A stretch of DNA of 64,000 nucleotides from Ascochyta rabiei (taxonomy: Eukaryota; Ascomycota; Dothideomycetes; Pleosporales; Didymellaceae), in contig NC_082416.1 in NCBI RefSeq assembly GCF_004011695.2, positions 744,001 to 808,000 of the forward strand, in the 5' to 3' direction. Under the pieces are notes generated by a model, which saw only the letters and a program-made list of their open reading frames with translations, did no database searches and was not told the DNA's origin. How positions within the stretch are numbered: the stretch's first letter is position 1; each line of letters opens with the position of its first letter. Positions 1-11,791 of this stretch are shown here, piece by piece. The translations under genes were made by a program, and so were the position numbers.

Positions 1-284
1 ACCCTCCGTGGCATATGCCACTGATTGCTTCTAACCATCAAGGACAAAATACGTTGCTACATATGCATGAGGTCCAATCTGGCTAGTGCAACTGCCACGT
101 AGGCACGCAGCTACACGCATATCTGCTCTGTCAACGTCGACGACATAGCATTTCGTACGACCGTACCATCGCAGACGAGAAGGCTAATCAAATCATCCCT
201 CCTTACACAGGTAGTTCTGCAGACACTACACAGCAATTCTCTGCCAGGCGCCCGGATCTGCAAGGCTGAAGCGCCACCATCGCC

Positions 285-1262
285 ATGGCATACCGTAAAG
301 AGACCTACTACACAGACCACGACAAACCAGCGAGAGCCAAGAGAACCGAATACGTGCCAAAACACACCGAGCACCAATATATGCCAAGCTACCATCTTCC
401 ACGATCTACCGATCCAGAACGGGGAGTCCGCCGTCGATCATCGAAGCACAACCGAACAGCCACAGGCTACATAAACAGACGTTCCTGCCCGTCCTATCCG
501 TACATAACCAAGCGCTCCCACTCGCCAGACCCGGATTTCATCGCCCGCCCACCATCCTATAGCGACGAGTACATCCAGCCCTGCGAGCAGCACCACGATA
601 GCCACGCCTCCCATCAACCGCGCGACAGCTCCCACGCCGCGCGCTGGAACGTCCAGGCCTTCTCCAGCAAAGAAGCGTTTATGCGCGCCCACGGCCTGGA
701 AGCACGGGACGACGAGGATTTGATGGAGGTGAGACGTTCTGGAGACGGGTCTTATCGTGCCAATGCGCAGGGCAGTGATGTCGAGGACATAGTGCCTTGT
801 CGAGCTAGCTACGAGCGAGACAGGAGGAGGAAGCACGACTCCGAGCACGAAGCCGGAAGTGATGTAGTCGGCGAGAAGAGGACGTCTGTGGGCTCAGATA
901 TAGCGTCCATCCACAGCAGGCGGAGCTCGTATTCACCGTCTCACCAACGGCCGATTCGGAACACAAAAAGGGGAGAGGGGTTTGATATACAAGAGCGAAG
1001 AGGGAGTAGTGACACTGACAGCGATTATGAGGACGGGTATATTTCGCTTGATGATCACATTGGTGGCGGGAGTGACTGCGTTTCGAACCGATCGTTGTCA
1101 GAGGATCGAGGGGAGGGCAGTGACGCGGTGAGTGGGTGTGAGATGGAGCAGGGAAGTGATGTCGTAGATGCGTCAGACGTGGAAGACTTTGACGAGGGCG
1201 AAGACTGCATCCAGGATACTCACAGTAGCTTTTGTCAAAACGATGTTTACTACCGAGCGTAA
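285..1262 (+). CDS. Disordered Ser/Arg/Asp-rich hypothetical protein, 325 aa
   Basis: I do not recognise a named family. The single-exon frame opens at an ATG in a good context (gccATGg) and ends in TAA. The protein is low-complexity: the N-terminal third is rich in Arg, His, Tyr and Pro, and the C-terminal half in Ser, Asp, Glu and Gly. The only region that looks folded or conserved is near residues 121-152, where an Ala/Phe-Ser-Ser-Lys-Glu-Ala-Phe-Met-Arg-x-His-Gly-Leu segment precedes an acidic stretch. From about residue 162 the tripeptide Gly-Ser-Asp recurs at least six times at irregular spacing. There is no signal peptide or membrane segment. The gene converges with the uL3m gene downstream. 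Fungal proteins of this look are common and uncharacterised; function is unknown. Confidence 0.6.
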   Translation: MAYRKETYYTDHDKPARAKRTEYVPKHTEHQYMPSYHLPRSTDPERGVRRRSSKHNRTATGYINRRSCPSYPYITKRSHSPDPDFIARPPSYSDEYIQPCEQHHDSHASHQPRDSSHAARWNVQAFSSKEAFMRAHGLEARDDEDLMEVRRSGDGSYRANAQGSDVEDIVPCRASYERDRRRKHDSEHEAGSDVVGEKRTSVGSDIASIHSRRSSYSPSHQRPIRNTKRGEGFDIQERRGSSDTDSDYEDGYISLDDHIGGGSDCVSNRSLSEDRGEGSDAVSGCEMEQGSDVVDASDVEDFDEGEDCIQDTHSSFCQNDVYYRA

Positions 1263-1524
1263 GCGTGTGTAGATTTGCAAGAAATGAGGGCTTGCGTTTG
1301 GATTAGCAAAAGGTCTGTTGACAATCTACCAGAGCGCAGGGACAGCATGAGTTGTCGTCGGTTTTGCAATATTGAAAGATCGCTTGATGATTCTTACATG
1401 TTGTACACAAGTCTTTACAAGAACTGCTCCGCCCAATGCACGCCACACTGCTGCCGGGGCAGCCAAAACGCCTGTAGGTGACCGGTGTATGGTACAACAT
1501 CTCCCCCTTCTTCCTGTCTCACTC

Positions 1525-2654
1525 TTAGGCTGTCGCCGTAGCACCCTCGACTGGCTCAGCAACCTCGGCAATCGGCGCGAGCTCCGCGTTACTCATAGGG
1601 CCCTTCGGCCAGGGTTTCCCGAGCGCATCCTGCACCTTCAGGATCTGGTTCTTGGGTCCCGGCACGCAGCCTGTAACGACAATCAAACCGTTCGTCTCGT
1701 CAACCTGCAGCACTTTCAGATTCTTGACGGTAACGCTCTCATTGCCCATGTTTCCAGCCATGCGCTTTCCTGGCAATACACGCGAACCGGATCCTTGCGA
1801 TCCTCCGGCGGAACCCATAGCGCGGTGGGTGAGCGAGTTACCGTGAGATGCAGGTTGACCGCTGAAGCCATGACGTTTCATACCCTAGCACAAATCGTCA
1901 GTAAATTTTCCAACAAGACACACAGCTTTTGTGGAGGTTGCGCGGGATCTGTTTGACGTACACCAGCAAAACCCATTCCCCTCGAAATGCCCTTGATGTC
2001 AACCCACTGTCCAGCAGCGAACCAATTTGCACCCACGCTCTCCCCAATACTCAAACCCAAGCCGGCACCGTCCTTGACCTTGAACTCGGCAAGATGTCTC
2101 TTAGGACTCACTCCCGCCTGCGCAAAATGTCCCAACAACGGCCTTGTAACGTTCCTTGGCTCCTTCTGCCCCGCGCCAATCTGCACAGCCCAATACCCAT
2201 TCTTCTCTCTCGTCTTGTGCGCAACGACCTCGTTACGGTCGACTTGCAGGACGGTACAGGGCGTGCGCTTCCCTGTCTCCGGATCGTAGAGCGCTGTCAT
2301 GCCGCGCTTCAGGGCGAGCAGGCCAGTGCGGAGTGGTGTCGAGTGCGCTTTCCGTTCGAGGGCGGCAGTGGATGTGCTGTTCAGTGCGGGCTTGTTGGGG
2401 TGGTGTGCGAAGCGGTCTGGTTTGGGGCCGAACGTTGATTTGATGCCGCGAACGCATGTGTAGGAGAGCGCAAAGGTGGCGGCATTTTGGTGGGCGAGTG
2501 GAACGAGGGTACGCGTTGCGGCAGGTAAGAGGGGCAAAGAGCCCCAATTAAGAGGTGCCCGGGGTGGCATTGTAGGTTTCAGAGCGAGTGGTGATGGGCG
2601 TTGCGATGGTATCGATGTCCGAAGGTATGGAGAAAATACAAGCTCGGGCCACAT
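1525..2654 (-). CDS. MRPL9: Mitochondrial large-subunit ribosomal protein uL3m
   Basis: Structural protein of the mitochondrial 54S large ribosomal subunit, homologous to bacterial L3 and yeast Mrpl9. Exon 1 is 2654-1962 and exon 2 is 1884-1525; the intron 1961-1885 has GTACGT and TAG ends. Splicing gives a 350-aa protein in frame and rebuilds the L3 signature: exon 1 ends in Gly-Phe-Ala-Gly and exon 2 opens with Gly-Met-Lys-Arg-His-Gly-Phe, followed by Gln-Pro-Ala-Ser-His-Gly and Leu-Thr-His-Arg, the loop that reaches towards the peptidyl-transferase centre. The first 60-70 residues are rich in Arg, Ser, Thr and Ala with few acids, as expected for a mitochondrial presequence. The C-terminal tail after about residue 330 is Ala/Glu/Pro-rich. 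The start is the first in-frame ATG. Confidence 0.93.
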
Positions 2655-3214
2655 GGTGCACGTGACAGTGTAAGACCTTCTGAACTTCGAGTAGGCTTTC
2701 GGTCCTCATTGGTCATGGCTACCCTATCCGTCTCACTGCGAAGCAAGCATGGTGCATGGTACACAGGACTCGCGTAATAAAGATCATAGATCTTACAGAT
2801 TGCCGCCCATATAACAGCCACTGAAAACTGCTACCTACAAGAGTATACTCGTCCATCTTCCCGTCTGCCCCTCCGTCTGCCGCCAGTTGCCATGGCTCTT
2901 TGTCCTGGTATCCTTGTTCTACCCAATGCCCAAGACCCGGCCCCTCGCCTCTCTTAAGTCCCACCAGATCGGATAAACCGAGACCGAGTACAAAATATCA
3001 GGGTATCCTCCAAAGGAAATGCTGAGAACGCCAAAAAGAAATAGATGAAAACGCCTGCGCCACGTAGTGATGCCAATAGATCACAAGTGCTGAAGCTATA
3101 TGCTCAAAGACAGGGCTCCAGTAGTGAGCTAGAAGCAAGCTCATCTGCCTGCCTGCGCCACTGTGCCGGTAGGCGACGACTAATTCGGAAGCCGACACTG
3201 TGCACGTAGGAAAC
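2655..3214. other. Intergenic, uL3m promoter side
   Basis: This 560-base gap lies between the uL3m start and the stop of the next minus-strand gene, so it holds the uL3m promoter and the 3' end of the acetyltransferase fusion. Only short open frames without family signatures occur. I see no repeat or RNA gene. Confidence 0.5.
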
Positions 3215-5294
3215 TCAGTCTTTCCAGTTGACTTGTCGTACCTCGGCTGGATTGCCCAGAGCCACACAGTCTGCTGGAATGTCCTTGAAATAGTCAGTTC
3301 ATATTCGATCATGCTTCGCTTACGCGCATCGAGGTCCCGCTAGGTGGTATGAGAAGGTGGATGAACTTACTCGTACAACAACGGACCCAGCTCGAACAAT
3401 CGCGTTGTTCCCGATGCGAACGCCAGCTTCAATTATGCAGCCATCACCAACGTAGACGTTTTCGCCGATGAAGACTTCACGGGCAATTTCAGTCCCTTTG
3501 CTGCCCTTCAACGTCTTGGTGTCAGTAGGGGCTTTCAAGGTTGCTATGGTCACCCGGGCACCGATCCTTGTGTTTCTGCCGATTGCAATTCTTCCCGAAT
3601 CAAGTAGCTGGCAGTTAGGTCCAATGGTAACATTGTCTCCAATGGAGATGTTGTAACCATAGTCGCAATGGAATGGCAGAGCGACGTTGATGCCACCACC
3701 AAGATGGCCTGTGATTCGGCGTTCGCCAGCACGCCAATAGATCCACCTAGCTGCTATGATGGACTCAAAGTGTCTCTCCCGCTCACCCGAAGCAATTTGT
3801 ACGGCGGCGTTGCTGAGGCTGTTGAATCGGAATACAGCTCCCGAACATAGCGTACGTTCGTCGACAAGCTGCTCGGTGTAGGGCAGAAAGGGTTCCCCAG
3901 AAAGCATCTTGTCCTTTTCGCTTTTAGGAGGCAACAATGGATTGGTGTAGCGAGATGGTGAGGGGGCTGGCGGTGCGGTTGCCATGGGAGCCATTGGTGG
4001 CGGAGGTGGTGGCGGAGGGCGGGACCCGTGGAGCTCCTGAATTGAAGCCCTCTCATGGGGTGGGGCAGGTGGTAGAGGTTGCGTATATTGTGCTGGCTGT
4101 GCTATAGCGATGTGAGTGGGGCTTGGTTGACTCATACTTTGTGGTGTAGGATGATACACATGAGGATTGTGCTGTCGTTGTGGAGGTGGAGGTGGAGGTG
4201 GAGGCGGAGGCGGAGGCGGATGCTCTGACTTGTATCGTGGTGAATCCGTCCAAGTCTGTTTCCAACTGCTTGGTGTGCTGGTAGTCGGTGTGTCAGTGCA
4301 TGTTTGGACTTGTGTGGGACGTGGTGTCTTACGGTGGTTTGCGCTCCAGTTCGTCCACGCTGACAGGTCTTCCTCGTGTGCCATCGCTTCCGTTAGAAAC
4401 GCTCGACTCTGGATAGGGCTTCTGAGCCGGCTCACAGTGTGGGATGTGTACCTGGTTGCATACACCACACCTTGCGTAATGAGCAGGAATCTCAGCGCCG
4501 GACACACATTCTTTCGCCTGTAATGTTGGAGGCGCCTTAAGGGCGCCGTCCTTTGACCAGGGGATCTTGTTGGCATAGCCCGCGCATTCAAAGTTGCCGC
4601 GCAAGCAGTTGTTGCACTTTGGCTTTGCTTCGTCACACTTCTTCTTGCGCCTTCGACAAGTGCCACAACCTGTTTTTGTGCGGTTCGCAAACTGTCGTTT
4701 CCTTCCAGCCTTCTTCTGGTCAGCGTGCTGATCAGCTCTTGTCTGGTCTGTAACCACTTCGTCATATTCGTTAGGATCGCTCATGTGCGATGGTGGTATA
4801 TGGTGTGAAGGGTCCAAAGGACGAGGGTCAAGATGATGGCGGTCCTGATAATCACTGGGGTCGGCAGTCCAGCGCCGCCCGGGCTGAAGACGATCTATTG
4901 GAGGCAGTGTTCGCTGGTGTGGCTCCAGGCTTGGTCTTTGCTCTGGGTAAGATACTGTTGGAGAAGGCCCGGCAGGTGTAGGCCACTCCCGCGAAGATGC
5001 TCGTGGCCGCTGATCTTCGGTGGAAGGCGATCGCTTTCTCTTGCAGGGACTGTCCGGAGATTTGTCTCCGTTGGTCATGGTGGGAGAAATGGAGTGGCTA
5101 GCGGGACGAGAGCTAGGGTCCCGTGGTACAGAACCCCAAGCTGTCATGCCGTGTGGTCCAGTCGGTACGTGTGGCGAGGATGAGGTTGGTCTTCCATTGA
5201 CTGCAGTAAAGGCAGGCGTAAAGGGCTCCCCGAGCTTCTCTTTTAGCATGAATGGAGCCGTGTTGATGACTGGCATGTGCAGCACAGCAGACAT
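3215..5294 (-). CDS. Zn(II)2Cys6 cluster fused to a maltose/NodL-type acetyltransferase
   Basis: Exons 5294-4333, 4265-3371 and 3283-3215 give a 641-aa protein. Order: a disordered Pro/Ser-rich N-terminus; a perfect fungal zinc cluster at residues 210-237 (Cys 210, 213, 220, 227, 230, 237) preceded by a basic Lys/Arg run; polyproline tracts near 335-348 and 405-412; a maltose-acetyltransferase N-terminal (Mac) domain near 430-485; and a left-handed beta-helix of hexapeptide repeats from about 505 to the end. The last exon supplies the family-typical finish Asp-Ile-Pro-Ala-Asp...Gly-Asn-Pro-Ala-Glu-Val. Intron 2 (3370-3284) has GTAAGT and AAG ends; intron 1 has GTAAGA and a tandem acceptor (4268 would also stay in frame, adding one Ser). 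It could be a transcription factor with an enzyme-derived domain. The position usually held by the catalytic His reads Leu-Lys-Ala-Pro-Thr-Asp, so activity is doubtful. Confidence 0.85.
4174..4222. repeat. GGAGGT/GGC trinucleotide tract (polyproline codons)
   Basis: Interrupted trinucleotide repeat inside the acetyltransferase fusion gene. Read on the minus strand it encodes an uninterrupted run of 13 prolines between the zinc cluster and the Mac domain, starting about 45 bases downstream of the exon 2 acceptor. Confidence 0.8.
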
Positions 5295-5462
5295 AGTACC
5301 TGGAATCGAGATGCTGCGGGGAGGGGAGGGGAGGCGAGTCGAGGTTTGTTTGACCAGGGAGCTTAGTCAGGTCTCTCAAGTAGTTGGTTGATGCTTGGTC
5401 TGAATCTCCAGGCTGTGGGAGATTGTGGGCTGGGGCGTGCACGACGTGGTAAAAGCAAGAGT

Positions 5463-5514
5463 GCAATGTCGTCGTCGTCGTTGTCGTTGTCGTCGTCGTC
5501 GTCGTCGTCTGCGT
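5463..5514. repeat. Interrupted GTC/GTT microsatellite
   Basis: A run of GTC triplets broken by GTT, about 170 bases upstream of the ATG of the acetyltransferase fusion gene, so it lies in its promoter or 5' leader. Confidence 0.85.
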
Positions 5515-5669
5515 CTGTGACCGAGTGGACGGGACGGGCGGTGACACGGTGAGCTGATGTTCTGCGGTTCCACGACACAAGAGGCGGCTTTCGCGCGTTG
5601 GCGCTTACAGCAAGCAGAGCAGGCGTCGTCGAGATGGTTACCAGACGACAGGGTGATGTTGTGGTGTTA

Positions 5670-5790
5670 TGCCAGTATGCTAGTATGCCAGTATGCCAGT
5701 ATGCCAGTATGCCAGTATGCTGGGATGCTGGTGTGCTGGTGTGTTTTTATGCTGCTATGTTGGTATGCTGGTATGCTGTTGTGCAGTGTC
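5670..5790. repeat. 8-bp tandem repeat (cagtatgc and variants)
   Basis: Near-perfect copies of the 8-mer cagtatgc decay downstream into ctggtgtg, ctggtatg and ctgttgtg variants, giving a G+T-rich tract of about 120 bases. Confidence 0.8.
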
Positions 5791-6677
5791 TGGTCACGCT
5801 CTATGCGTCGTGTTGCGGTGGCAGTGGGCGCGGTGAAGACCGGCCAATGTGGCAGACAAAGACGGGCGTTGGCAGGCGGCTGGGTTATGTCAAGTGCAGC
5901 AGTGGGATGGGGTCAGCGTGCATGCGGGGGGTGGGTTTGGTGATGCCAATCAGGCGCGGAGGGCGCAGAGGCACCCGCAGCGGCGAGAGCAGTGTATAAG
6001 ACAGCAGCGCTGGGCGAGTTGTGCCCTGGAGAGAGAGGGGCGTCCCGACGTAGGCGCAGCTGCCAGCGGATGGGGCAGCAGAGATCACGAAGGCGGCTGT
6101 TGCTTTGCTTTGGCTTGCTGGAGCACTGATGTCGCACCCCGGTCGCGGCGTGTGATTGGGCGCGCTGGGCCGTCCCTGCGCGCTTGTCCCACCCGAGATC
6201 TCCAGCGAACGAGGGCAGAAGGCAGCGTAGACGAGCTAAAAGCGCGGTTCCTTCGACTACTACACATGCAGCCCTGCCTTGGATGTCCAAACCACGTTTT
6301 TTGGCGAAAAAACCGCGTCTACAGCCCTAAAGGCCGTCGCTGGGTGTACTGGAGGGGGGATACCTCGAGCAGGCGGCAAGGATGGCACAGAGCAGCGCGC
6401 CCCCCAAGCGTCTCCCGGCGTCACGGCATGCGAGGTTGATCCGCCAGACACGGTTAGCGCCGAAGCCGTCGCGGAACGCTTTCACGCTGCGCAAGCTGCG
6501 AGGCGCACGCCGCCCAAGATTCCATGATTGGCCGACACCGTGCAGCCGTGCAGCCGTGCAGACGAGCAGACGACGGGGGGCACTGGCTGCTGAGGCCTGA
6601 GCAGCGACCTCGTCGCTGGGCGCTTTCCTGGTTTTGCCTCAGCCGCGCATCGCTGGTATACGCGCGCCCTGCTGCCC

Positions 6678-6835
6678 TGCCCTGCTGCTGGTGTGATGGT
6701 AGTCCCTGTTGCTGGTGTGATGGTAGTCCCTGTTGCTGGTGTGATGGTAGTCCGTGCTGCTGGTGTGATGGTAGTGGTCCTGCTGCCGGTGTGATGGTGG
6801 TGGCGGTGGTGGTGGTGGTGGTGGTGATGGTAGTA
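6678..6835. repeat. About 24-bp tandem repeat followed by a GGT tract
   Basis: Several copies of a unit containing ctgctggtgtgatggtagt, the first ones spaced about 24 bases apart, run into a GGT trinucleotide run (about 6795-6825). A further degenerate copy group continues to about 6910. Confidence 0.75.
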
Positions 6836-6925
6836 GCCCTGCTGGTGTGATGGCAGTAGTCCTGCTGCTGGTGTGATGGTGGTGGTCATGGTAGTAGTTG
6901 GTAGTAGTGGTGGTGGTAGTCACTG

Positions 6926-7062
6926 CTGCTTCTGTGACGGCTGCTTCTGTGACGGCTGCTTCTGTGACGGTTTTCTGTGACGGTTGCTCCTGCCACGGCT
7001 GCTTCTATCACGGCTGCTCCTGCCACGGCCACTGCTGCTGCCGCTGCTGCCGCTGCCGCCGC
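6926..7062. repeat. 15-bp repeat (ctgcttctgtgacgg) and CTG/CCG tract
   Basis: Three close copies of ctgcttctgtgacgg are followed by diverged versions (ctcctgccacgg, cttctatcacgg) and end in an interrupted CTG/CCG trinucleotide stretch. Confidence 0.8.
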
Positions 7063-7313
7063 CACGGTACATATTCAGGGACCCAAATACGCTGACTGCT
7101 GGCCTCGCCGTCAGGTCGCGTCACGCCTCACCATATTGGACGTCATCGCTGTTCCTGCGTATCGCCCGTCTTCTCGCGCGCGTCCTCGGCCACGACTCGC
7201 CTCGACTCGACTTGGCACTGCCTCATGCTAACCGCCTGTTCACCACCATGACCAAACAAGAAGGCACCCGGAGGCCTCGCCCATGTTTCATTAGTCGGCG
7301 CCACGCCGCCGCA

Positions 7314-7372
7314 CCCATGCACGCACCCACGCACGCACCCACGCACGCACCCACGCACCCACGCACCCTCTC
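7314..7372. repeat. ACGCACCC tandem repeat
   Basis: Alternating acgc and accc tetramers, C+A-rich on the plus strand, the opposite asymmetry to the G+T-rich repeats upstream. Confidence 0.8.
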
Positions 7373-8500
7373 ACTCCTCTCTCTCCCCTCCTCTCACAGC
7401 CTGCAATCAGGGCCTGCAACGACCTGCGCTACCTACGGTACCTTCCTAGCCTGCCATGGCCCTGGCACGCCGGCCCTTTGACTTGATCCTCACCACAATA
7501 CGCTCTCACGCTGTCCGCCTACAGCTCCTCGGCCTGCATCCTGCCGCCACTTCCACCCTGCTCCCATCATGCCGCTGCGTTTATAGTGTTCTGCAACGCT
7601 CAGATCGCTGATGGCTGCTCGGCCCGTTCTGTCAAGCCACTGCACACTTTGCGCCCGCGCACCTGCACTCGCTCCACCACTCACCAATGTGCCGCCGGCG
7701 AGCCGCGAGCGACTGCGGTCGGCTAAAGTCACGACTCTGCGCATGCTAGCCGTGCTGTGCTGTGCTGTGCTGGAACTTGCAATCCCGCTTTGCCTTGTAA
7801 TCACGCCCTCCCTGATCGGTCACCCTTCTGTGCATTCCTGCCAAAAAGACCAATGGAACTTGTGACCCCTTTCGTCGCCATGCATCGGCTGACGAGCACA
7901 ACGGATGCCATCATGTCCGCGGCTGCATCTCGGCAGTGCTGCACGAAGCGTGCTGTTCCAACTTGTCCCGCTGCCTCTCCTACCCACTGACACATGTCGT
8001 TCACTACAATCCAGCAGTTTGTTTCTTGAACGTGCGCCCCGTTCCGCTCCCGTTAGCGATCAAACAAACCACTGGTACGCGTTGGCACTGCGCCCCCGCC
8101 GTGTCGGTATTCATCGAGAGCGATTCCATCCCTTGCTGAAGGTGCACAAGGCAACCATGCCGCACTTAGCATCGCCTGGCTACAGGATTCGTGCGCTTAC
8201 CCTCGCCTCCAATCCTACCGCTTCCCATTCGGTTAGCGAGATGAGTGGCTGCCGTTGGCTTGTAAACGCGGACCCACGCGTTTATTATTCTCAACGCTCC
8301 CTTTCGCTTGTCGTGCCTAAATCCAGTTTGGACGCCGCTCCACTAACCCTTGGGCGTTCACGGCAACCTCGGCATGCGACAACCACTTCATACGACCACA
8401 CCGCAGAAAAAAAAAAGCACAATAATGTCAAAAAGACACGTCTTGTTGGGCTACTGCTGTCAGCTTGGACGGAGGCGGTGATTTTAATCTCGATACGTTC

Positions 8501-11500
8501 GCGAGTTGGATTTTGACTACGTTCCTCATGTTGCATGATGCTTCACCTCTTCCCACAGTTTGGTAAGGGATGAAATCGGACCTTTCAAATTCTCGATGTT
8601 CCTGAGCTTGCCAATATCAAAATCCTACAGCTATCCTTCTATGAGACTAACGCAGCGACACTAATCATCCTACTTGTCGGTGCAATACGTCCGATCTCTT
8701 CTTGAGGCACAGTTAGAACGCCGTCAAAACTTGACTGCCCAAGATGGAGATTATCGCACCGCGCCCCTCGATCGTGACGTGATTCCTATATGCAAGGGGC
8801 TTGGTGGATTATCTCTCAACATCTCGGAGCGTACCGAGAACTCAACATCGAGCAGAACGCGATCGCGCCAGGCTGTTTGGCAACTCTGAGTCCAGCCATG
8901 TCCCCTCCACACACTTACATGCCTGCTGTTTGCGTGGTCGCGGGACAACCGCATCGGTATAGCAAAGTAGAAACAGCCTGCTCCACCTCTTCGGCTTTAT
9001 AACTCTGCTGATCATCGCCTTTTGGTTTGACCATAGTAAGCTCTAAAAGCTCATCGAAAGTGGCTTGCCCCGCGATGGCTGGGGCACAGCTACACTGCCG
9101 CCCTAGACCCAGTATTTGCGGTGATTGCGGTGATTGCGCCGCTGTAGGTTTCATCATGCCGATGGTTCGCACTACCTTCCAGCATTTCTAATAAGGATTC
9201 TAAGCATCGTTGAACTGTGCCGGCTTGGTTCTATACAGAGGCGCACAACGTCACACCAAGAAGTTTGGTAATACAGCCGTTTGTATTGCCTCAGAGCGGT
9301 AAAGCAAGCGCTGTTATACCTGTACGGATTCGACGCTTTTCACGGAGGGGCGGCCATGAATTGCGCACAGATCCATCGCCGCATCGCGCTTCTCCGCCAT
9401 CGCTCAAACTACCTCACTGGCAGAGCTTTGATACTGCATCGCGTAAGCTGCCTGCAACCTACAGCGTCTATACGGAACGAATCGAAAATGCCACCAACTC
9501 ATTGAAGCGCCAACGATCTGGGACCTGCATGCATGCACGTCTCCCGTCTCAAGACGTATTGCGCAAGATCAATTGTCCGTCATTCTGTATGTTGCAAAGT
9601 GCAAACCGACTCATGGCACTGAGTTTGCTTCCGGAGCAGTTTCCGACCAATTGCCAATGTAGTGAAGACAGTTCTAAGTTCAAATTTTGTCCATGCTCCA
9701 TTCTGCGGCGACAATAAAAAACTTCCCCGAGAAATGCGGATCCACTAACCTCGGAGTAGCTGACAGTCGTTAACAGCAACAACTTTCCAACCAAAACTGT
9801 CCCACCGGTCTAGACGCCTCGAAACAACGCACGAGGTTGTTGTGCACACGCATGTGGCGCAACTCCACAGCGGTAACGTCCAAGTACCGCCGACATAACG
9901 CCTTGCCGTCCACACTTCGCCGTCAGGCGGTCAAGCCTCGCCCGCCCTTGGTGTCGCGACAGCAGAGCGCGCGTCTATCATCCCATCGAGCCATGGCATT
10001 CTGTGTCAAGATTTGCGCTTCCGCCGAGCGCACGTTCGTGGTTCGTTGGTAATGATGCTAAGCAACCGAGTCACACCGATGAGGACATGTAGGGCGAGGG
10101 TAGGGCGACATTAAGGCTGACAACGTCCTGCTAGGTAGTAGCGCTGACTGTGAGGGAAACACAATACTGTCACGTCGCTACCAAAAAGTGCTTGCTTGCT
10201 TGCGCGACAGCACGAGCACGGACACGGTGGCGACGACAAGAACAAGAGCTCGAAGCGCTTCAGGGACACGAATACTGGTTGCCCTGCGTCTCGTTTGCTG
10301 ACGTATGCCATGCTGGGGCCTGAGCTGTGGCTTGATTCAATACTTCTCGCCCTTCCTGATGCCTTGAGATCGGTCAGGTACGCCGATTTCCTCGTAACGG
10401 AGACAAAAATCAAGGTTTGGGTGTCGAGCAGACGGGCCTTGCCTGAAAGAGAGGGGTTCGAGGAAAAGGACTTGCAGGCGAAATTAGGTGCATCTCGAAA
10501 GAAAGGCTCAAGTGAAGTCTCTGGATCTAGTGCTGCTTTGCAACAAAGGGTCGATTGAACTTTGGACCACTCTGGATATTGAGCCGAGAATCCTGTAGTG
10601 AAGACAGGACAAACGAATATGCTCTCCAGTAGTAGAGAAAGCCTGTAAGTAATTTACAGGGGAAGCCATCACGTACCTAATAGGTAGAGATAATGTGGCT
10701 ATACAAAAGCACAATCTCATAGCGTACACAGCCGTCAAGAGAATGTTGTAATAGCTCTGTACGGTAACGTGTATAGAAGAGAAGTCTTGAAATCAGTATA
10801 AACCTCAAACACCATTTGTTGACCTTTTCGTCATACACTTCCCTCTAACAGACGACTAGGAAGCTAATCTTGTGCACCACCTCTCTACTCCAGTACCTAC
10901 AAAATCCCCAAGACAGACAATCCCAGTGTCCGGTTTCTGCGCTGCTCGTAACCACTTTACCACCAGCTGTGTGGAAACATGCATGTAAACATGTGTATAT
11001 CCAGCCTACCCAGCTCGTCAGCCTGAGTGTATACAGAAAGAGAAAGCCTCGTTATTTGAAATGCATCACTCCGCTCCATCCCACTGCCCCGAATCCAGAG
11101 GCTTGCAAGCGGTGCAAAAAAGGTAGATGCATCGCCAGTGCTGTACTTGAAAGCCATTGATACATTTCAATTGTGAGACGAATACCAAACAGCATACTTT
11201 GGATATTTACCGAACTGCATACCCACAGATCGTTACAGGATACGACAGTAGATTCGCCCATCGACTCTACTTGCGTACTGAAGTGGAGAGGCATATCACC
11301 TGTGCATGGGGCTACTTCCCAGTCCCACTCAAGCCAGCAAGTGCGTGGAGACACAGATATAGATACCCACACCAATGCCTCCCGCGTTTACATGTCCTAG
11401 CTGGGGTGTTGGGACGTAGGGAGGCTACGTGCTATGCGTGATGTGCTGCGGATTGGAAGCAAGACAAGATGAGATGGGAGGGAACAAAGTACACTTGGTA

Positions 11501-11790
11501 GCAGAAAGGCCGAGCGGTGCTGGGAAATCGGCTTAGTCTTGCCGTCACCCTAGCTATCCTTGTTTAGTTGGGCACAGAGAACGTGGCAGGACAGATGTGG
11601 GCGTATGTTGAAGTGAAGCTACCGCTAGACAGACGATTCGCATAATGTTGTAGGTTGCGTTTTTTCTTGAACACTCAAGAGCGTGCCTTTGGACAGAGGT
11701 AAAGACAAATAAACGGATTGCGAAATATCTGTGTTTCATTCAAGATCTCGAATCGGGTATCTGAAAAGTGATAATGCGCGCTCAAACGTG
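8501..11790. other. Gene-free intergenic DNA
   Basis: About 3.3 kb of mixed composition. The longest open frames (for example 9217-9717 and 10196-10558) open at non-ATG codons and show no domain, membrane or signal pattern. I find no splice-linked exons, tandem repeat or RNA signature. A gene of unfamiliar type or a non-coding RNA could be missed. Confidence 0.4.
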
Positions 11791-11791
11791 G

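Larger units (their letters stand above)
5295..8500. other. Gene-free, microsatellite-rich intergenic DNA
   Basis: No frame here has a recognisable domain or a convincing start and splice structure; the open frames are products of simple repeats (poly-His, poly-Val, Cys-Gln-Tyr repeats). The stretch holds at least five interrupted simple repeats, listed separately, and strong base asymmetry: about 5640-5980 and 6670-6930 are G+T-rich on the plus strand, while 7310-7390 is C+A-rich. It is upstream of the acetyltransferase fusion gene and could contain its long leader or promoter, or an unannotated non-coding transcript. Confidence 0.5.

Noticed and set aside
6482..6923. Poly-His and Thr-His frames near 6.5-6.9 kb
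   Set aside because: Direct translations of the GGT/GTGATG repeats in several frames; no start context or conservation.
7905..8516. 203-codon plus-strand frame
   Set aside because: No recognised domain, no signal or membrane pattern, composition like non-coding sequence.
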